Shown here: positions 32,268-40,441 of the stretch, in pieces | Numbering within the stretch: the stretch's first letter is position 1 | How the letters are laid out: the number at the start of each line of letters is the position of its first letter | Assembly (NCBI RefSeq): GCF_003815915.1 | Contig: NZ_CP033929.1 | Span: 2,232,001-2,296,000, forward strand | Direction of reading: 5' to 3' | Length of the DNA stretch: 64,000 bases | From: Chryseobacterium indoltheticum | Lineage (GTDB): Bacteria; Bacteroidota; Bacteroidia; Flavobacteriales; Weeksellaceae | Notes under the pieces: model-generated | Seen by the model: only the letters and a program-made list of their open reading frames with translations | Told to the model about the DNA's origin: nothing | Database searches by the model: none | Program-made: the position numbers and the translations under genes

Positions 32268-32771
32268 ATGAAAATATTAGTCTTATTTACTTTCACGTTC
32301 TTCAGTTTATCGCTTTCCGCTCAGGAAACTGAAGGTGTTTTAGGTGATTTCGACGGAAACGGAACAAAAGAATATGCCTATACAAAAATAAACGACTGTA
32401 ATGACGATTGTGACGGAAAGTGTGAGACAATCATTTATTTTAGTGATAAAAATATCAAACCATTTATAATTGCTCCATCGAGAAACGGAACTGTATACAA
32501 TCTAAAAGATTTAAATAACGACGGAAAAGACGAAATAGGTTTTTATCCTGATTGGTGTACGAGTTGTTGGCACCCGTTTTATGTTTATGCTTATGGGAAA
32601 AGTGTTTGGAAACCTTTGGTGTCTCCAATTTCTACACATTGTTCGCAATGGGAAGATGAGAAATTTCCGATTAAAAAAGATCCGAAAAAGAAAGGATATG
32701 TCATCATTACAACAAGTGTCTGGAAAGATGATGATATTAAGATTATGAGGAAAAGCGTGAAAATTAATTAA
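32268..32771 (+). CDS. hypothetical secreted Cys-rich protein with Asp-rich Ca-binding-like loops
   Basis: 167 residues with signal peptide (LSA-QE near residue 18). Two segments, DFDGNGTKE (about 27-35) and DLNNDGKDE (about 83-91), look like the calcium loops of FG-GAP/dockerin-type repeats. Several cysteines occur in close pairs (NDCNDDCDGKC, WCTSCW), suggesting disulfides. I cannot name a family. It starts 32 bases after the UbiB-like gene and is followed by a separate promoter for the helicase. Confidence 0.75.
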   Translation: MKILVLFTFTFFSLSLSAQETEGVLGDFDGNGTKEYAYTKINDCNDDCDGKCETIIYFSDKNIKPFIIAPSRNGTVYNLKDLNNDGKDEIGFYPDWCTSCWHPFYVYAYGKSVWKPLVSPISTHCSQWEDEKFPIKKDPKKKGYVIITTSVWKDDDIKIMRKSVKIN

Positions 32772-32863
32772 CTTATTTACCGAGATTTATATAGATTTAA
32801 AACTTAATAACGAGTCTAAAAACTCACCTCCTTCAGTATAGATTTACAACCAAATTAATTGCC

Positions 32864-32871
32864 TATCTTTG
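32864..32871 (+). promoter_or_regulatory. DEAD-box helicase promoter -7 element, four bases from the ATG
   Basis: TATCTTTG matches TAnnTTTG and ends four bases before the ATG at 32876. No clear -33 TTG at 19-21 bases. The same four-base geometry occurs at pheA and ppc. Confidence 0.6.
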
Positions 32872-32875
32872 CAAA

Positions 32876-34228
32876 ATGGAAAAACTCACTTTTGCAGACT
32901 TTGACCTTCCGGTTAAAGTTCTTGATGTTTTAGCAGATTTAAATTTATTTGAGCCCACTCCAATTCAGGAAAAAAGTATCGGCCCGATTCTTTCGGGGAG
33001 AGATGTGATGGGAATTGCACAGACAGGAACAGGAAAAACTTTGGCGTATTTATTACCGGTTTTAAAGACCTGGAAATATAATAAAAACGGAAATCCTACT
33101 GTCGTTGTTTTGGTTCCTACAAGGGAATTGGTGGTTCAGGTAACAGAAATTGTTGAAAAACTGACAGAAAATATTACTGCAAGAGTAATCGGAATTTATG
33201 GTGGGAAAAACATCAATACACAGAAATTATTGTTCAATAATGGTTGTGACATTTTGGTAGGAACTCCCGGTAGAATCATGGATTTGGCGATAGATAACGC
33301 AATCTCATTAAGAGAAGTTCAGAAACTGATCATTGATGAATTTGACGAAATGCTGAATTTAGGTTTCAGACCACAGTTAACCCACATTTTCGAAATGATG
33401 CGTGAAAAGAGACAGAATATTCTTTTTTCGGCTACCATGACAGAAGCTGTAGATGAAATGTTGGATCAGTATTTTGCAGGTCCTATTGAAATTTCATTGG
33501 CAAAATCAGGAACTCCGCTTGAGAAAATCGAACAGACCGCTTATAAAGTTGAAAACTTCAATACGAAGATCAATTTACTTGAGCATTTGTTGAAAAACAA
33601 CGAAGATATGTCTAAGGTGTTGATTTTTGCCAATAACAAGAAACACTCTGATCTGCTGTTTACACAAATTAATGAGCTTTTTCCAGAGCAATTTGATGTG
33701 ATCCACTCCAACAAATCTCAGAACTACAGACTTAAAGCAATGAAGCGCTTTGAAAATGAAGAAATCAGAGGTTTAATTACGACAGACGTAATGGCGAGAG
33801 GTCTTGATATTTCAAATATTACACACGTTATCAATTTTGAAACTCCTGAAGTTCCTGAACAGTATATTCACAGAATCGGTAGAACAGGTAGAGCCGATAA
33901 AGACGGTATTGCAATAACCTTTGTGGCGAAGAAGGAAGAAGAATCTGCTTTAGATATCGAATTATTGATGGATAAAGAATTGAGATACATCGATTTCCCT
34001 GAAACGGTAAAAATCAATCCTAAGAAAATTGCATCTGAAGAAGATCAGATTGTAATGAAAAACCCTGCTCAAGCGAAACTTTTTGACGGCGGCGGAGCTT
34101 TCCACGAGAAAAAAGATAAGAATAAAAAAGAAAACTGGGGCGGACCTTCCAAAAGAAAAACTCCTAAGAAATTCGGTGCGAATAGAGCACAACAGAAAGC
34201 AATTTCTAAGTCTAAGAGAAAGAAATAA
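32876..34228 (+). CDS. DEAD-box family ATP-dependent RNA helicase
   Basis: 450 residues. Motif order: Q motif (EPTPIQEKSI), Walker A AQTGTGKT (48-55), PTREL, GG, TPGR, motif II written DEFD (154-157) instead of DEAD, SAT (185-187), then the second RecA domain with VLIFANNKK, TTDVMARGLDI and HRIGRTGR. A basic tail (about 400-450, KKNKK...KFGANRAQQKAISKSKRKK) should bind RNA. Probable role in ribosome assembly or cold adaptation, as for DeaD/RhlE relatives. The third-position Phe in motif II keeps both catalytic acids, so activity should be retained. Confidence 0.95.
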   Translation: MEKLTFADFDLPVKVLDVLADLNLFEPTPIQEKSIGPILSGRDVMGIAQTGTGKTLAYLLPVLKTWKYNKNGNPTVVVLVPTRELVVQVTEIVEKLTENITARVIGIYGGKNINTQKLLFNNGCDILVGTPGRIMDLAIDNAISLREVQKLIIDEFDEMLNLGFRPQLTHIFEMMREKRQNILFSATMTEAVDEMLDQYFAGPIEISLAKSGTPLEKIEQTAYKVENFNTKINLLEHLLKNNEDMSKVLIFANNKKHSDLLFTQINELFPEQFDVIHSNKSQNYRLKAMKRFENEEIRGLITTDVMARGLDISNITHVINFETPEVPEQYIHRIGRTGRADKDGIAITFVAKKEEESALDIELLMDKELRYIDFPETVKINPKKIASEEDQIVMKNPAQAKLFDGGGAFHEKKDKNKKENWGGPSKRKTPKKFGANRAQQKAISKSKRKK

Positions 34229-34238
34229 AATAAAAAAC

Positions 34239-34272
34239 GATGCGCCTCACTTGAGACGCATCTTTTTTTTTT
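34239..34272. terminator. bidirectional intrinsic terminator
   Basis: GATGCG-c-CTC / GAG-a-CGCATC, loop ACTT, with a T tract on the plus strand and an A tract upstream, between the helicase and the convergent lipoprotein gene. Confidence 0.9.
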
Positions 34273-34735
34273 ATGGTTGTTTTTTAAATAAAATAACTGA
34301 CGTATCATTTACGCCATCACCATTGTAATCTTCAATGTGATCTACAGTCATCATTTCAGTACTATTCAGCGAATGAACGACGCTCGATTCTACCATCGAA
34401 TCTGAATATGTAAAGGTCAGCATTTTTGTATTTTCACTATATTGATACGTTCCTGTGTCAAATCCGTCAGCAATGCATTCTGTATTATTTTTAGTGTAAT
34501 ATTTTATACTGAAACCTTGATTTTGAACGAACTCGAAAGTGTTTAAAGCTTCGCAGCCTGTAACAGGACTTAACTGCAAAATTGCATTATTAGAGCCTGA
34601 GATAATCATTGTTTTACTCATTTTCCAATTTCCTAAAATTGGATTTATTTCGTTTTGACTATTTTCGTTGTCATCGTTACCACAGGAAGTCAATAGAAGT
34701 AGAGTGGCAAATGCCAGTAGAGAGATTTTTTTCAT
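34271..34735 (-). CDS. lipocalin-like lipoprotein, paralogue 1
   Basis: 154 residues from ATG 34735; an upstream in-frame GTG (34759) is rejected because it overlaps the promoter box. The lipoprotein signal ends LTSC, and acidic residues after the Cys (GNDDNEN) fit the flavobacterial surface-export signal. The mature part matches the small lipocalin-like family (PF13648 type): LGNWKMSKTMIISGSNN at the first strand, a CEAL...FEFVQNQGF segment, TGTYQYSENTKMLTF, and an Asp-rich ending DYNGDGVND. Two relatives lie at 34863-35306 and 36124-36582. Ligand unknown. Confidence 0.82.
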   Translation of the reverse strand: MKKISLLAFATLLLLTSCGNDDNENSQNEINPILGNWKMSKTMIISGSNNAILQLSPVTGCEALNTFEFVQNQGFSIKYYTKNNTECIADGFDTGTYQYSENTKMLTFTYSDSMVESSVVHSLNSTEMMTVDHIEDYNGDGVNDTSVILFKKQP

Positions 34736-34758
34736 CGATGTTGTTGTGTTTATTTTCA

Positions 34759-34788
34759 CAAAACTATGATTTTTTTAACCACTAACAA
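34759..34788 (-). promoter_or_regulatory. promoter of lipocalin-like lipoprotein 1
   Basis: On the minus strand TTG (34788-34786) and TAGTTTTG (34766-34759) are separated by exactly 19 bases, a good match to the Bacteroidota consensus, 23 bases before the ATG. Confidence 0.75.
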
Positions 34789-34799
34789 TGGAATAATGT

Positions 34800-34827
34800 A
34801 AAAAAAGCGATTTCAACTGAAATCGCT
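34800..34827 (-). terminator. intrinsic terminator of lipocalin-like gene 2
   Basis: AGCGATTTC / GAAATCGCT, a perfect 9-bp stem with loop AACT, followed on the minus strand by a T tract (plus-strand A tract 34799-34805). Confidence 0.88.
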
Positions 34828-34862
34828 CTTGTTTTTTCGAAAAATCGAATGTTTTGATGTTT

Positions 34863-35306
34863 TTATTTATTGAGAACAATGATAATTTTATCCTCAATGC
34901 CATCGTTATTTTCGTCTTCATAATTTGCTACAAATTGAAGTTCATTTTTAGTATGACTTATCACTTCAAACTGTTCATTATCAATGATTAATTTTTTTCC
35001 ATTAAAATCATATGAATAAGGAAGATTTTCCGTTCCATAACTTTTACAAGATCCATCCAATTGATCATCAAAAATTGTAGAAGCCAAAGTATTATTAGAC
35101 TTAAAATCAAATGTACTTTTTTTGTAACAAGTTGAAGCATTTTGAGTAGAGATGGTATTACCATTACTCCCTGAAATAGCAATTTCCTTAATTGGCTTCC
35201 ATATTCCCACGATTGTTTCTGTGTTGTCTTCTTCTGAATCGTCGTTTTTACAGGAATTAAAAACAAAACCTATAGCTAATATAGCTAAAAAAATTTCTTT
35301 TTTCAT
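34863..35306 (-). CDS. lipocalin-like lipoprotein, paralogue 2
   Basis: 147 residues, lipoprotein signal ending FNSC (Cys19) with a strongly acidic follow-on (KNDDSEEDN), as for surface-exposed flavobacterial lipoproteins. It shares the lipocalin-like pattern with its neighbours: VGIWKPIKEIAISGSNGN at the first strand, a CYKKSTFDF segment, YSYDFNGKKLII, and ending YEDENNDGIEDKIIIV. It is its own transcription unit, ended by the hairpin at 34800. Function unknown. Confidence 0.82.
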   Translation of the reverse strand: MKKEIFLAILAIGFVFNSCKNDDSEEDNTETIVGIWKPIKEIAISGSNGNTISTQNASTCYKKSTFDFKSNNTLASTIFDDQLDGSCKSYGTENLPYSYDFNGKKLIIDNEQFEVISHTKNELQFVANYEDENNDGIEDKIIIVLNK

Positions 35307-35388
35307 TTGCGTTTTTTTTATTCCGTAAAGAAACGTTTTTTTTTTAATTCGACCAGTAAAAAAAATTGTATAAATACATTTTGATATA

Positions 35389-36045
35389 TTATTTCATATA
35401 AGGATTCATCACTTTTGTCCAAAGTCTGTAACCTTCAGGTGTCATATGAAGCATATCTTCTATAAAAAGATCTTTTCTTATATTTCCGTCAGCATCATTC
35501 ATCACCTTGGTAATATCTATGAAATCAGCGTTTTTTTCTTTTTTCATAAACTTCTTAATTTTTTTGTTGGCTTCTTTCATTTGAGGCCATAGATTTTCAC
35601 GGCTCGGCGAATATTTTATTGAAATATAATCAACCTGAATAGTCGGAAATTTCTCACGAATCTTTTTATAGAACGTTTTGTATCGGTCAACCACAACATC
35701 AGCTTTTAATTGTGCATCATCGGCAAAATCATTTTCTCCGCAATAAATAATCATCTGTTTTGGTTGATAAGGAGTTAATAAATCTTCAGAAAAATAATTT
35801 AAATCTGTTAGTCTTGATCCCCCAAAACCTCTGTTGATAATTGTTTTACCCGGAAAATAATCTGAAACATCCTGCCATTTTGTGAATGATGAGCTTCCGA
35901 CTAAAAGGATAGAGTTTTTTGGCGCAGCATTGTCCTGATCTAGTTTTTTAAAATTCTGAATGTCCTGCCAGAACATCGGTTGTTTTTCCTGAGCGAAAAT
36001 CAGGGCGAAAATCAGTAGCATTACTACTGAGAAAATCTTCTTCAT
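35389..36045 (-). CDS. secreted SGNH/GDSL-type hydrolase
   Basis: 218 residues with signal peptide (IFA-QE near residue 19). SGNH blocks are in order: block I LVGSSSF (nucleophile Ser52), block II NRGFGGSRLTD (Gly75 region), block III YCGENDFADD (N105), block V DMLHMTPEGY (D197 and H200). The family includes esterases, acyl-carbohydrate deacetylases and phospholipase-like enzymes; this short flavobacterial form is often a carbohydrate esterase, but the substrate cannot be read. It lies between two lipocalin-like genes on the same strand. Confidence 0.92.
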   Translation of the reverse strand: MKKIFSVVMLLIFALIFAQEKQPMFWQDIQNFKKLDQDNAAPKNSILLVGSSSFTKWQDVSDYFPGKTIINRGFGGSRLTDLNYFSEDLLTPYQPKQMIIYCGENDFADDAQLKADVVVDRYKTFYKKIREKFPTIQVDYISIKYSPSRENLWPQMKEANKKIKKFMKKEKNADFIDITKVMNDADGNIRKDLFIEDMLHMTPEGYRLWTKVMNPYMK

Positions 36046-36075
36046 TGTTTCTAAATTTTTAACGAAAGTAAATAT

Positions 36076-36102
36076 AAAAAAAACTCCCGTAAAAAACGGG
36101 AG
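36076..36102 (-). terminator. intrinsic terminator of lipocalin-like gene 3
   Basis: CTCCCGT / ACGGGAG (7 bp) with a five-A loop; on the minus strand it is followed by an uninterrupted T tract. Confidence 0.88.
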
Positions 36103-36123
36103 CCTGTATCGTATATTTTGTTT

Positions 36124-36582
36124 CTATCTTTTATAAGTAATGTACGTAGTGTCTATTACTAAATCACCATTTACATCAACATTATCAAACATCTGCACAA
36201 GTCTAAGTTCACTATTGCTTAGAATAATAACCTTGTACGCTCTTTCGCTGTCATTATCGTATTTTATAACCAATAATTTATCCTCATTGGAGTATGTGTA
36301 AGTTCCTTCAGTTTTTGCACTTGTACACGATGCACCAACACCTGAGAAACCTGTATAGGAAGCGTAATAATCGGTCCTGAATTCTGTTATACTTTTAGTT
36401 TCGCATCCTGTAGGAGTAAATGTCTGTAGCGCAGTCGTATTATCTTTTCCTGATATTACTTCAGTTTTTACAGTTTTCCATTCGCCTTTCAGCATGTCCA
36501 TTTCATAACCCTGAACGTCATCATCTTCACATGATGTGAATGCTAATGCAGAAAAGGCAAATAAGAGTAAGTGTTTTTTCAT
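36124..36582 (-). CDS. lipocalin-like lipoprotein, paralogue 3
   Basis: 152 residues from ATG 36582 (a GTG two codons upstream, at 36588, overlaps the promoter box). Lipoprotein signal ends FTSC, followed by EDDD, a strong surface-export type signal. The mature part shows LKGEWKTVKTEVISGKDN, CETKSITEF, GTYTYSNEDKLLVI and a final DVNGDLVIDTTYITY, aligning with the two neighbours. A promoter-like box ends five bases before the ATG, and the hairpin at 36076 ends the unit. Function unknown. Confidence 0.82.
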   Translation of the reverse strand: MKKHLLLFAFSALAFTSCEDDDVQGYEMDMLKGEWKTVKTEVISGKDNTTALQTFTPTGCETKSITEFRTDYYASYTGFSGVGASCTSAKTEGTYTYSNEDKLLVIKYDNDSERAYKVIILSNSELRLVQMFDNVDVNGDLVIDTTYITYKR

Positions 36583-36587
36583 TTTCA

Positions 36588-36595
36588 CAAATTTA
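36588..36595 (-). promoter_or_regulatory. probable promoter -7 element of lipocalin-like gene 3
   Basis: CAAATTTA on the plus strand reads TAAATTTG on the minus strand (TAnnTTTG), five bases before the ATG at 36582. No -33 TTG visible. Confidence 0.45.
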
Positions 36596-36679
36596 AGAAT
36601 ATGCTAAAATATAAATAAATTTGTAATATATATAATGAAATCGAGGTTTTTTAAACAAATGTTTGTAAAAAATATAATC

Positions 36680-36782
36680 TAGATATTAGGTTTTAGAAAA
36701 ATCTCTGAAGTATCATAATTTCTCATTTGCCTGAAAATATATTAGCATAATTTTTTAACTAAATTCTAAACCCTAATATCTA
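36680..36782. repeat. 17-bp inverted repeat in an intergenic region
   Basis: TAGATATTAGGTTTTAG (36680-36696) and CTAAACCCTAATATCTA (36766-36782) are complementary except for one G-T pair, enclosing 69 AT-rich bases. It lies between the lipocalin-like gene 3 and the alcohol dehydrogenase end, and could serve as a terminator or a mobile-repeat remnant. Confidence 0.6.
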
Positions 36783-36792
36783 TTACCTAATT

Positions 36793-37956
36793 TTAGTAAC
36801 TCATCTCAACGATTTTATATGCATCTTGAGGAGTGAGATTTTTATTTTCACCCAGACCCAGCCAGTTTCTCTCAGTAAAAGCTTTTTCAACTCTTTCCGC
36901 AGTTCCTGCAAAATCCTGCGTGTAATCTGACAGTTTTGTCTTAATTTGAAGACTGTGGAAAAACTCTTCCAATTTTACGATAGCTTGCTTAGCTTTTTCT
37001 TCGGTGCTACCTTCTGTAATTCCCCAAACTCTTTCTGCATATTGTGCCAGTTTTCCTTTTTTTGCATCAAAATTATAGCGATAATGCGAAGGAGCAACTA
37101 CAGCTAAAGTTCTTGCATGATCAATCCCGTAATAAGCGGTCAATTCGTGTCCCATTGCGTGAACAGCCCAATCTGTAATCACTCCTTTTTGAATTAAACC
37201 ATTGAGAGCCATCGTACAACACCACATAAAATTTCCTGCAGCATCATAATCAAAATCATCAGACATCACTTTGGGAGCGGCATTCTGAAGGCTTATCAAA
37301 ATGCTTTCAGCAATTCTCTCCTGAAGATCTGCTGAAGAAGGCGAGGTCATATATTGTTCTAAGACATGAGTATACGCATCTGCAATTCCGTTTGCAATCT
37401 GATTTTTAGGAATCGATCTGATCACTTCTGGATCTAAAACTGAAAACTGAGGAAATAATCCAGGCCCGCCTGAAGATAGTTTTTCGTTGGTTTCTCTTCT
37501 TGAGATTACATAGCCGGAATTCATTTCAGATCCTGTCGCCGGTAAAGTTAAAATGGTTCCGAAAGGCATTCCTTCACCTTCAAAAGTACGCACCGGCTTT
37601 TTAAGAATTTCCCAAGGCTCGCCTTCGTAATTAGCAGCGGCAGAAAGAAATTTAACGCCGTCAATTACAGATCCGCCACCAACAGCAAGAAGATAATTGA
37701 TGTTGTTTTCTTTGATAAAGCTTAAAGCATTGACCAAGACTTCATATTCCGGATTGGCAGGCACACCACCAAATTCGTGCAAGTCATGATCTTTTAAAGC
37801 TTCTTTTACCTGATCATAAATACCATTGTTTTTGATGCTTCCGCCACCATAAATCATTAATATTTTGGGATCTTTAGGAATTTCATTTGAAATTTTTGCA
37901 ATTTCACCTTTTCCGAAAAGTATTTTTGTGGGATTTTTAAACTCGAAATTAAGCAT
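36793..37956 (-). CDS. iron-containing alcohol dehydrogenase (YqhD/BDH type)
   Basis: 387 residues, family III metal-dependent alcohol dehydrogenase. The N-terminal start LNFEFKNPTKILFGKGEI is typical of YqhD/butanol dehydrogenases. The NAD(P) motif is GGGS (VGGGSVIDGVKFL). Metal ligands lie in NGIADAYTHVLEQY (Asp, His) and AVHAMGHELTAYYGIDHARTLAVVAP (two His). These enzymes reduce aldehydes with NADPH in the cytosol and often handle toxic aldehydes. It has its own promoter-like box upstream. Confidence 0.95.
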   Translation of the reverse strand: MLNFEFKNPTKILFGKGEIAKISNEIPKDPKILMIYGGGSIKNNGIYDQVKEALKDHDLHEFGGVPANPEYEVLVNALSFIKENNINYLLAVGGGSVIDGVKFLSAAANYEGEPWEILKKPVRTFEGEGMPFGTILTLPATGSEMNSGYVISRRETNEKLSSGGPGLFPQFSVLDPEVIRSIPKNQIANGIADAYTHVLEQYMTSPSSADLQERIAESILISLQNAAPKVMSDDFDYDAAGNFMWCCTMALNGLIQKGVITDWAVHAMGHELTAYYGIDHARTLAVVAPSHYRYNFDAKKGKLAQYAERVWGITEGSTEEKAKQAIVKLEEFFHSLQIKTKLSDYTQDFAGTAERVEKAFTERNWLGLGENKNLTPQDAYKIVEMSY

Positions 37957-37974
37957 TGTTTTTATTATTTACAT

Positions 37975-37982
37975 CAAATGTA
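37975..37982 (-). promoter_or_regulatory. probable promoter -7 element of the alcohol dehydrogenase gene
   Basis: CAAATGTA on the plus strand reads TACATTTG on the minus strand, 18 bases before the ATG at 37956. Confidence 0.5.
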
Positions 37983-38047
37983 AGCATAGAAACACTAAAT
38001 CTAAGTTAAGAAAGTTTTAAAGTTTGTATGATTATATTTTATGTAAA

Positions 38048-38485
38048 CTATTGCAATTTTGCTTTTATTTCATCTAAACTGTAAATTGCTGAAATTGCTT
38101 CTTTTCCGCTTGAATCTATAAATCCGAATTTGTTGTTGACTGTCTCTACCAAAGCGAACCCTTTTTTTAGTTCGTCAAATTTTCCGATTTTATGATAAAT
38201 TGTCGGTACAATTTCTTTTCCGTTTTTGTCGATGAGCCCATAAGTATCCGTAATTGCTTTTACGACAGCAAAGTCAGGATGCACATTTCCGAATTTTTCA
38301 ATTTTAGAATAGATTGGCGTTACAATCTGCTTTTTATTTTGATCAATAAAACCATAAGTTCCTGAAGAGGTTTTTACCAAAGCCCAATTTTTTTGATAGT
38401 CACCATAAGCATACACTTTTTTATATTGAGCAAATGACGAAACGCTAAGCGAAGTAAACATGAGAACAAATAAAGCCTTTTTCAC
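38048..38485 (-). CDS. secreted WG-repeat protein
   Basis: 145 residues starting with GTG (38485), signal peptide to about residue 19 (SFA-QY). Three WG-type beta repeats are visible: TYGFIDQNKKQIVTPIYSKI, TYGLIDKNGKEIVPTIYHKI and KFGFIDSSGKEAISAIYSL. Such repeats form beta meander scaffolds for binding. The protein is much shorter than most WG-repeat proteins. It is the last gene of a small minus-strand run with the 65-residue membrane protein 18 bases upstream. Binding partner unknown. Confidence 0.88.
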   Translation of the reverse strand: MKKALFVLMFTSLSVSSFAQYKKVYAYGDYQKNWALVKTSSGTYGFIDQNKKQIVTPIYSKIEKFGNVHPDFAVVKAITDTYGLIDKNGKEIVPTIYHKIGKFDELKKGFALVETVNNKFGFIDSSGKEAISAIYSLDEIKAKLQ

Positions 38486-38503
38486 GGTTCAGTAGAATTT
38501 TAA

Positions 38504-38701
38504 TTATAAATATTTAGATTTTCGTGATTTGATCTCAGCATTTAATTGACCGATATTGATAAAATTAGGAATAAATGACATTAAGATGCCCATTGCAGAA
38601 GCAATTAAAGCAAATTTTTTAGACGTTATCGCAAAATAAAAAAGAGAACAACACGCAATGAATATTACAAGTCCGAATCCTATTGTAGCATTTAAAATCA
38701 T
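38504..38701 (-). CDS. small two-helix membrane protein
   Basis: 65 residues: helix 1 about residues 5-25 (ATIGFGLVIFIACCSLFYFAI), helix 2 about 30-50, then a Lys/Arg-rich end (IKSRKSKYL) likely in the cytosol. No family recognised. It is in the right place for an operon with the WG-repeat gene (18-base gap) and the lipoprotein at 38721 (19-base gap). Short but with normal hydrophobic pattern and ATG start. Confidence 0.6.
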   Translation of the reverse strand: MILNATIGFGLVIFIACCSLFYFAITSKKFALIASAMGILMSFIPNFINIGQLNAEIKSRKSKYL

Positions 38702-38720
38702 TTATTTGCTTTCATGAATT

Positions 38721-39134
38721 TTAATCTAATACAATTTTATAATATCCATTTTCTTTTGTTGCCAATACGTTTTGAAAGTTAATCTCATCAATTTGATAAC
38801 CATCACAATCCGTCGGAACATCGGATGATCTGATAGAAAAAAAGAAAATATTGGGCGCTGAAGTAAATCTGTATTCTTGAATTCCGTTATATGCACCAAC
38901 ATTTTTTAGTACAACCTTATGATCTTTAGTCTCTGTAAGTTCTACACTTGTATAACCGCCTTGTCCTGTTTTTCTCATAATGCTGTAAGTAGTCATATTT
39001 CCATTTTCAATTAAATTTTCTCCGGCTGAATTAACAAATTCAAAAACTACTTTTTCAGGAGCGGTATAACAGTCTTTTTTACAGGAGATTGTAAAAAAGG
39101 CAAAACATAACAATAACATGATTTTTTTGATCAC
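38721..39134 (-). CDS. small lipoprotein of unknown function, DCYxAP family copy 1
   Basis: 137 residues, GTG start (39134), lipoprotein signal ending TISC followed by KKDCY. The mature sequence begins DCYTAPEKVVFEFVNSAGENLI and ends CDGYQIDEINFQNV...ENGYYKIVLD. It aligns along its whole length with the neighbour at 39316-39720 and is a tandem duplicate. Two extra cysteines (in DCY and DCDGYQI) are conserved and may form a disulfide. Predicted all-beta. Function unknown. Confidence 0.8.
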   Translation of the reverse strand: MIKKIMLLLCFAFFTISCKKDCYTAPEKVVFEFVNSAGENLIENGNMTTYSIMRKTGQGGYTSVELTETKDHKVVLKNVGAYNGIQEYRFTSAPNIFFFSIRSSDVPTDCDGYQIDEINFQNVLATKENGYYKIVLD

Positions 39135-39315
39135 AATAAAATATTTTAGATTTGAATATCACGAAAGTACAAAAAATAAAAGATTTTTAACTAAAATTCC
39201 CTTAAGGTTGAAAAAAAATATGTGTTAAAGCAACTTATTTGTAATTCTATAGAGTTCTTGTTTTCCAATCTTTAATCACTTCCGGAATTCATACAATTGG
39301 TAAATGCGATCGAGA

Positions 39316-39720
39316 TTATTCTAACACAATTTTATAATATCCATTTTCGTCAGTAACATCAATATCAACACCTGTAAACGTTAACTTATTGATTTGATAA
39401 CCATCACAACCTCCTTTAAATTCTGAAGACTGTATTGAAAAATCGAAAACTTTGAAACTAGAGTAGAAGGTATAATTTTTTGTTCCATTATAAGCACCCA
39501 CTTTTTCTAAAATAACCTTATTATCATCGGTTTTAGTCAGTTGCAGACTAACATTATTCTCGTCTTGAATTGAATATACGGTAAGTGTTCCATTGGCAAT
39601 AAGATTTTCATCGTTTGAATTAACAAACTCAAAAACAATGGGTAGTGGCGCATTATAGCAATCCTCAGCGCAGGCTGTGAAAAGAAAAGCCATTACAAGG
39701 AATAGGAATATTTTTTTCAT
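39316..39720 (-). CDS. small lipoprotein of unknown function, DCYxAP family copy 2
   Basis: 134 residues, ATG start, lipoprotein signal ending FTAC followed by AEDCY. It shares with copy 1 the blocks DCY-x-AP, VFEFVNS, ENLI-x-NG, VGAYNG, FSI-x-SS, CDGYQI and ENGYYKIVL. The 181-bp gap between the copies is noncoding and AT-rich. The acidic residues right after the lipid Cys may favour surface export. Function unknown. Confidence 0.8.
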   Translation of the reverse strand: MKKIFLFLVMAFLFTACAEDCYNAPLPIVFEFVNSNDENLIANGTLTVYSIQDENNVSLQLTKTDDNKVILEKVGAYNGTKNYTFYSSFKVFDFSIQSSEFKGGCDGYQINKLTFTGVDIDVTDENGYYKIVLE

Positions 39721-39778
39721 TAAATATAGATTGGTTCGGTAAAATTAAGAACTAATCAGCAAATATTTTCATTTAAAA

Positions 39779-40441
39779 TTATAAATCTGAATGATTACTT
39801 CGAGATCTGAATATTTTTAACACCTGCGCAAATTGATAATTGCTAATATCAAAATCATCAATCTTAATTTCAATTTTCTCATTATTATGGAAAAAATATA
39901 AATAATTAATTTCAGGCTTGTAATCATGTTTAGATTCTCGGCTTACTAAATGTTTTGATGTAATTTTTTCAAGCTGAATTTCATTCCAAAAGTATCTTGG
40001 GTTGTCTTTTATCTGAATTCCTTTTCTATTTATAGAAATCATAATTTTAGATATTTTCTTAATTTCTAAAACTATTTTTAGAATGAAATAACTTGTAAAT
40101 CCTATTAATAAAATCAATACAAATATTGCCGCGAAATTCAGTTTAATGACGATTGATAAAAGAAAGAGAATTCCTATCATCACAAAAATACTGTACGTAG
40201 AAATTGCTATAATTCTGCCAGAACGTGAATATTTAATGACTACTTCATCTGAAACTGTATCTTCTTCATATTCAATTTTATCATGCTTATGAATACTGTA
40301 TTCTTTATGAATAAAAATTCCATTGATAAATGCACCAATAAAAAATATAATCGAAATAATAAAATTATACTGAAGAAAATAAATTCCTAGTGTAAAAGCT
40401 AAAATGCCAAGTATGGTATAAAAAATAATTCCGAATTTCAT
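39779..40441 (-). CDS. hypothetical membrane protein
   Basis: 220 residues with four membrane segments in the first 130 residues (about 4-22, 26-44, 75-97, 100-128), then a soluble C-terminal part (about 135-220) with a beta-rich pattern (MISINRKGIQIKDNPRYFWNEIQLEKI) resembling the PH-like domain of small YcxB/DUF304-type membrane proteins. That likeness is by eye only. It is divergent from ppc and upstream of the duplicated lipoproteins. Confidence 0.7.
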   Translation of the reverse strand: MKFGIIFYTILGILAFTLGIYFLQYNFIISIIFFIGAFINGIFIHKEYSIHKHDKIEYEEDTVSDEVVIKYSRSGRIIAISTYSIFVMIGILFLLSIVIKLNFAAIFVLILLIGFTSYFILKIVLEIKKISKIMISINRKGIQIKDNPRYFWNEIQLEKITSKHLVSRESKHDYKPEINYLYFFHNNEKIEIKIDDFDISNYQFAQVLKIFRSRSNHSDL

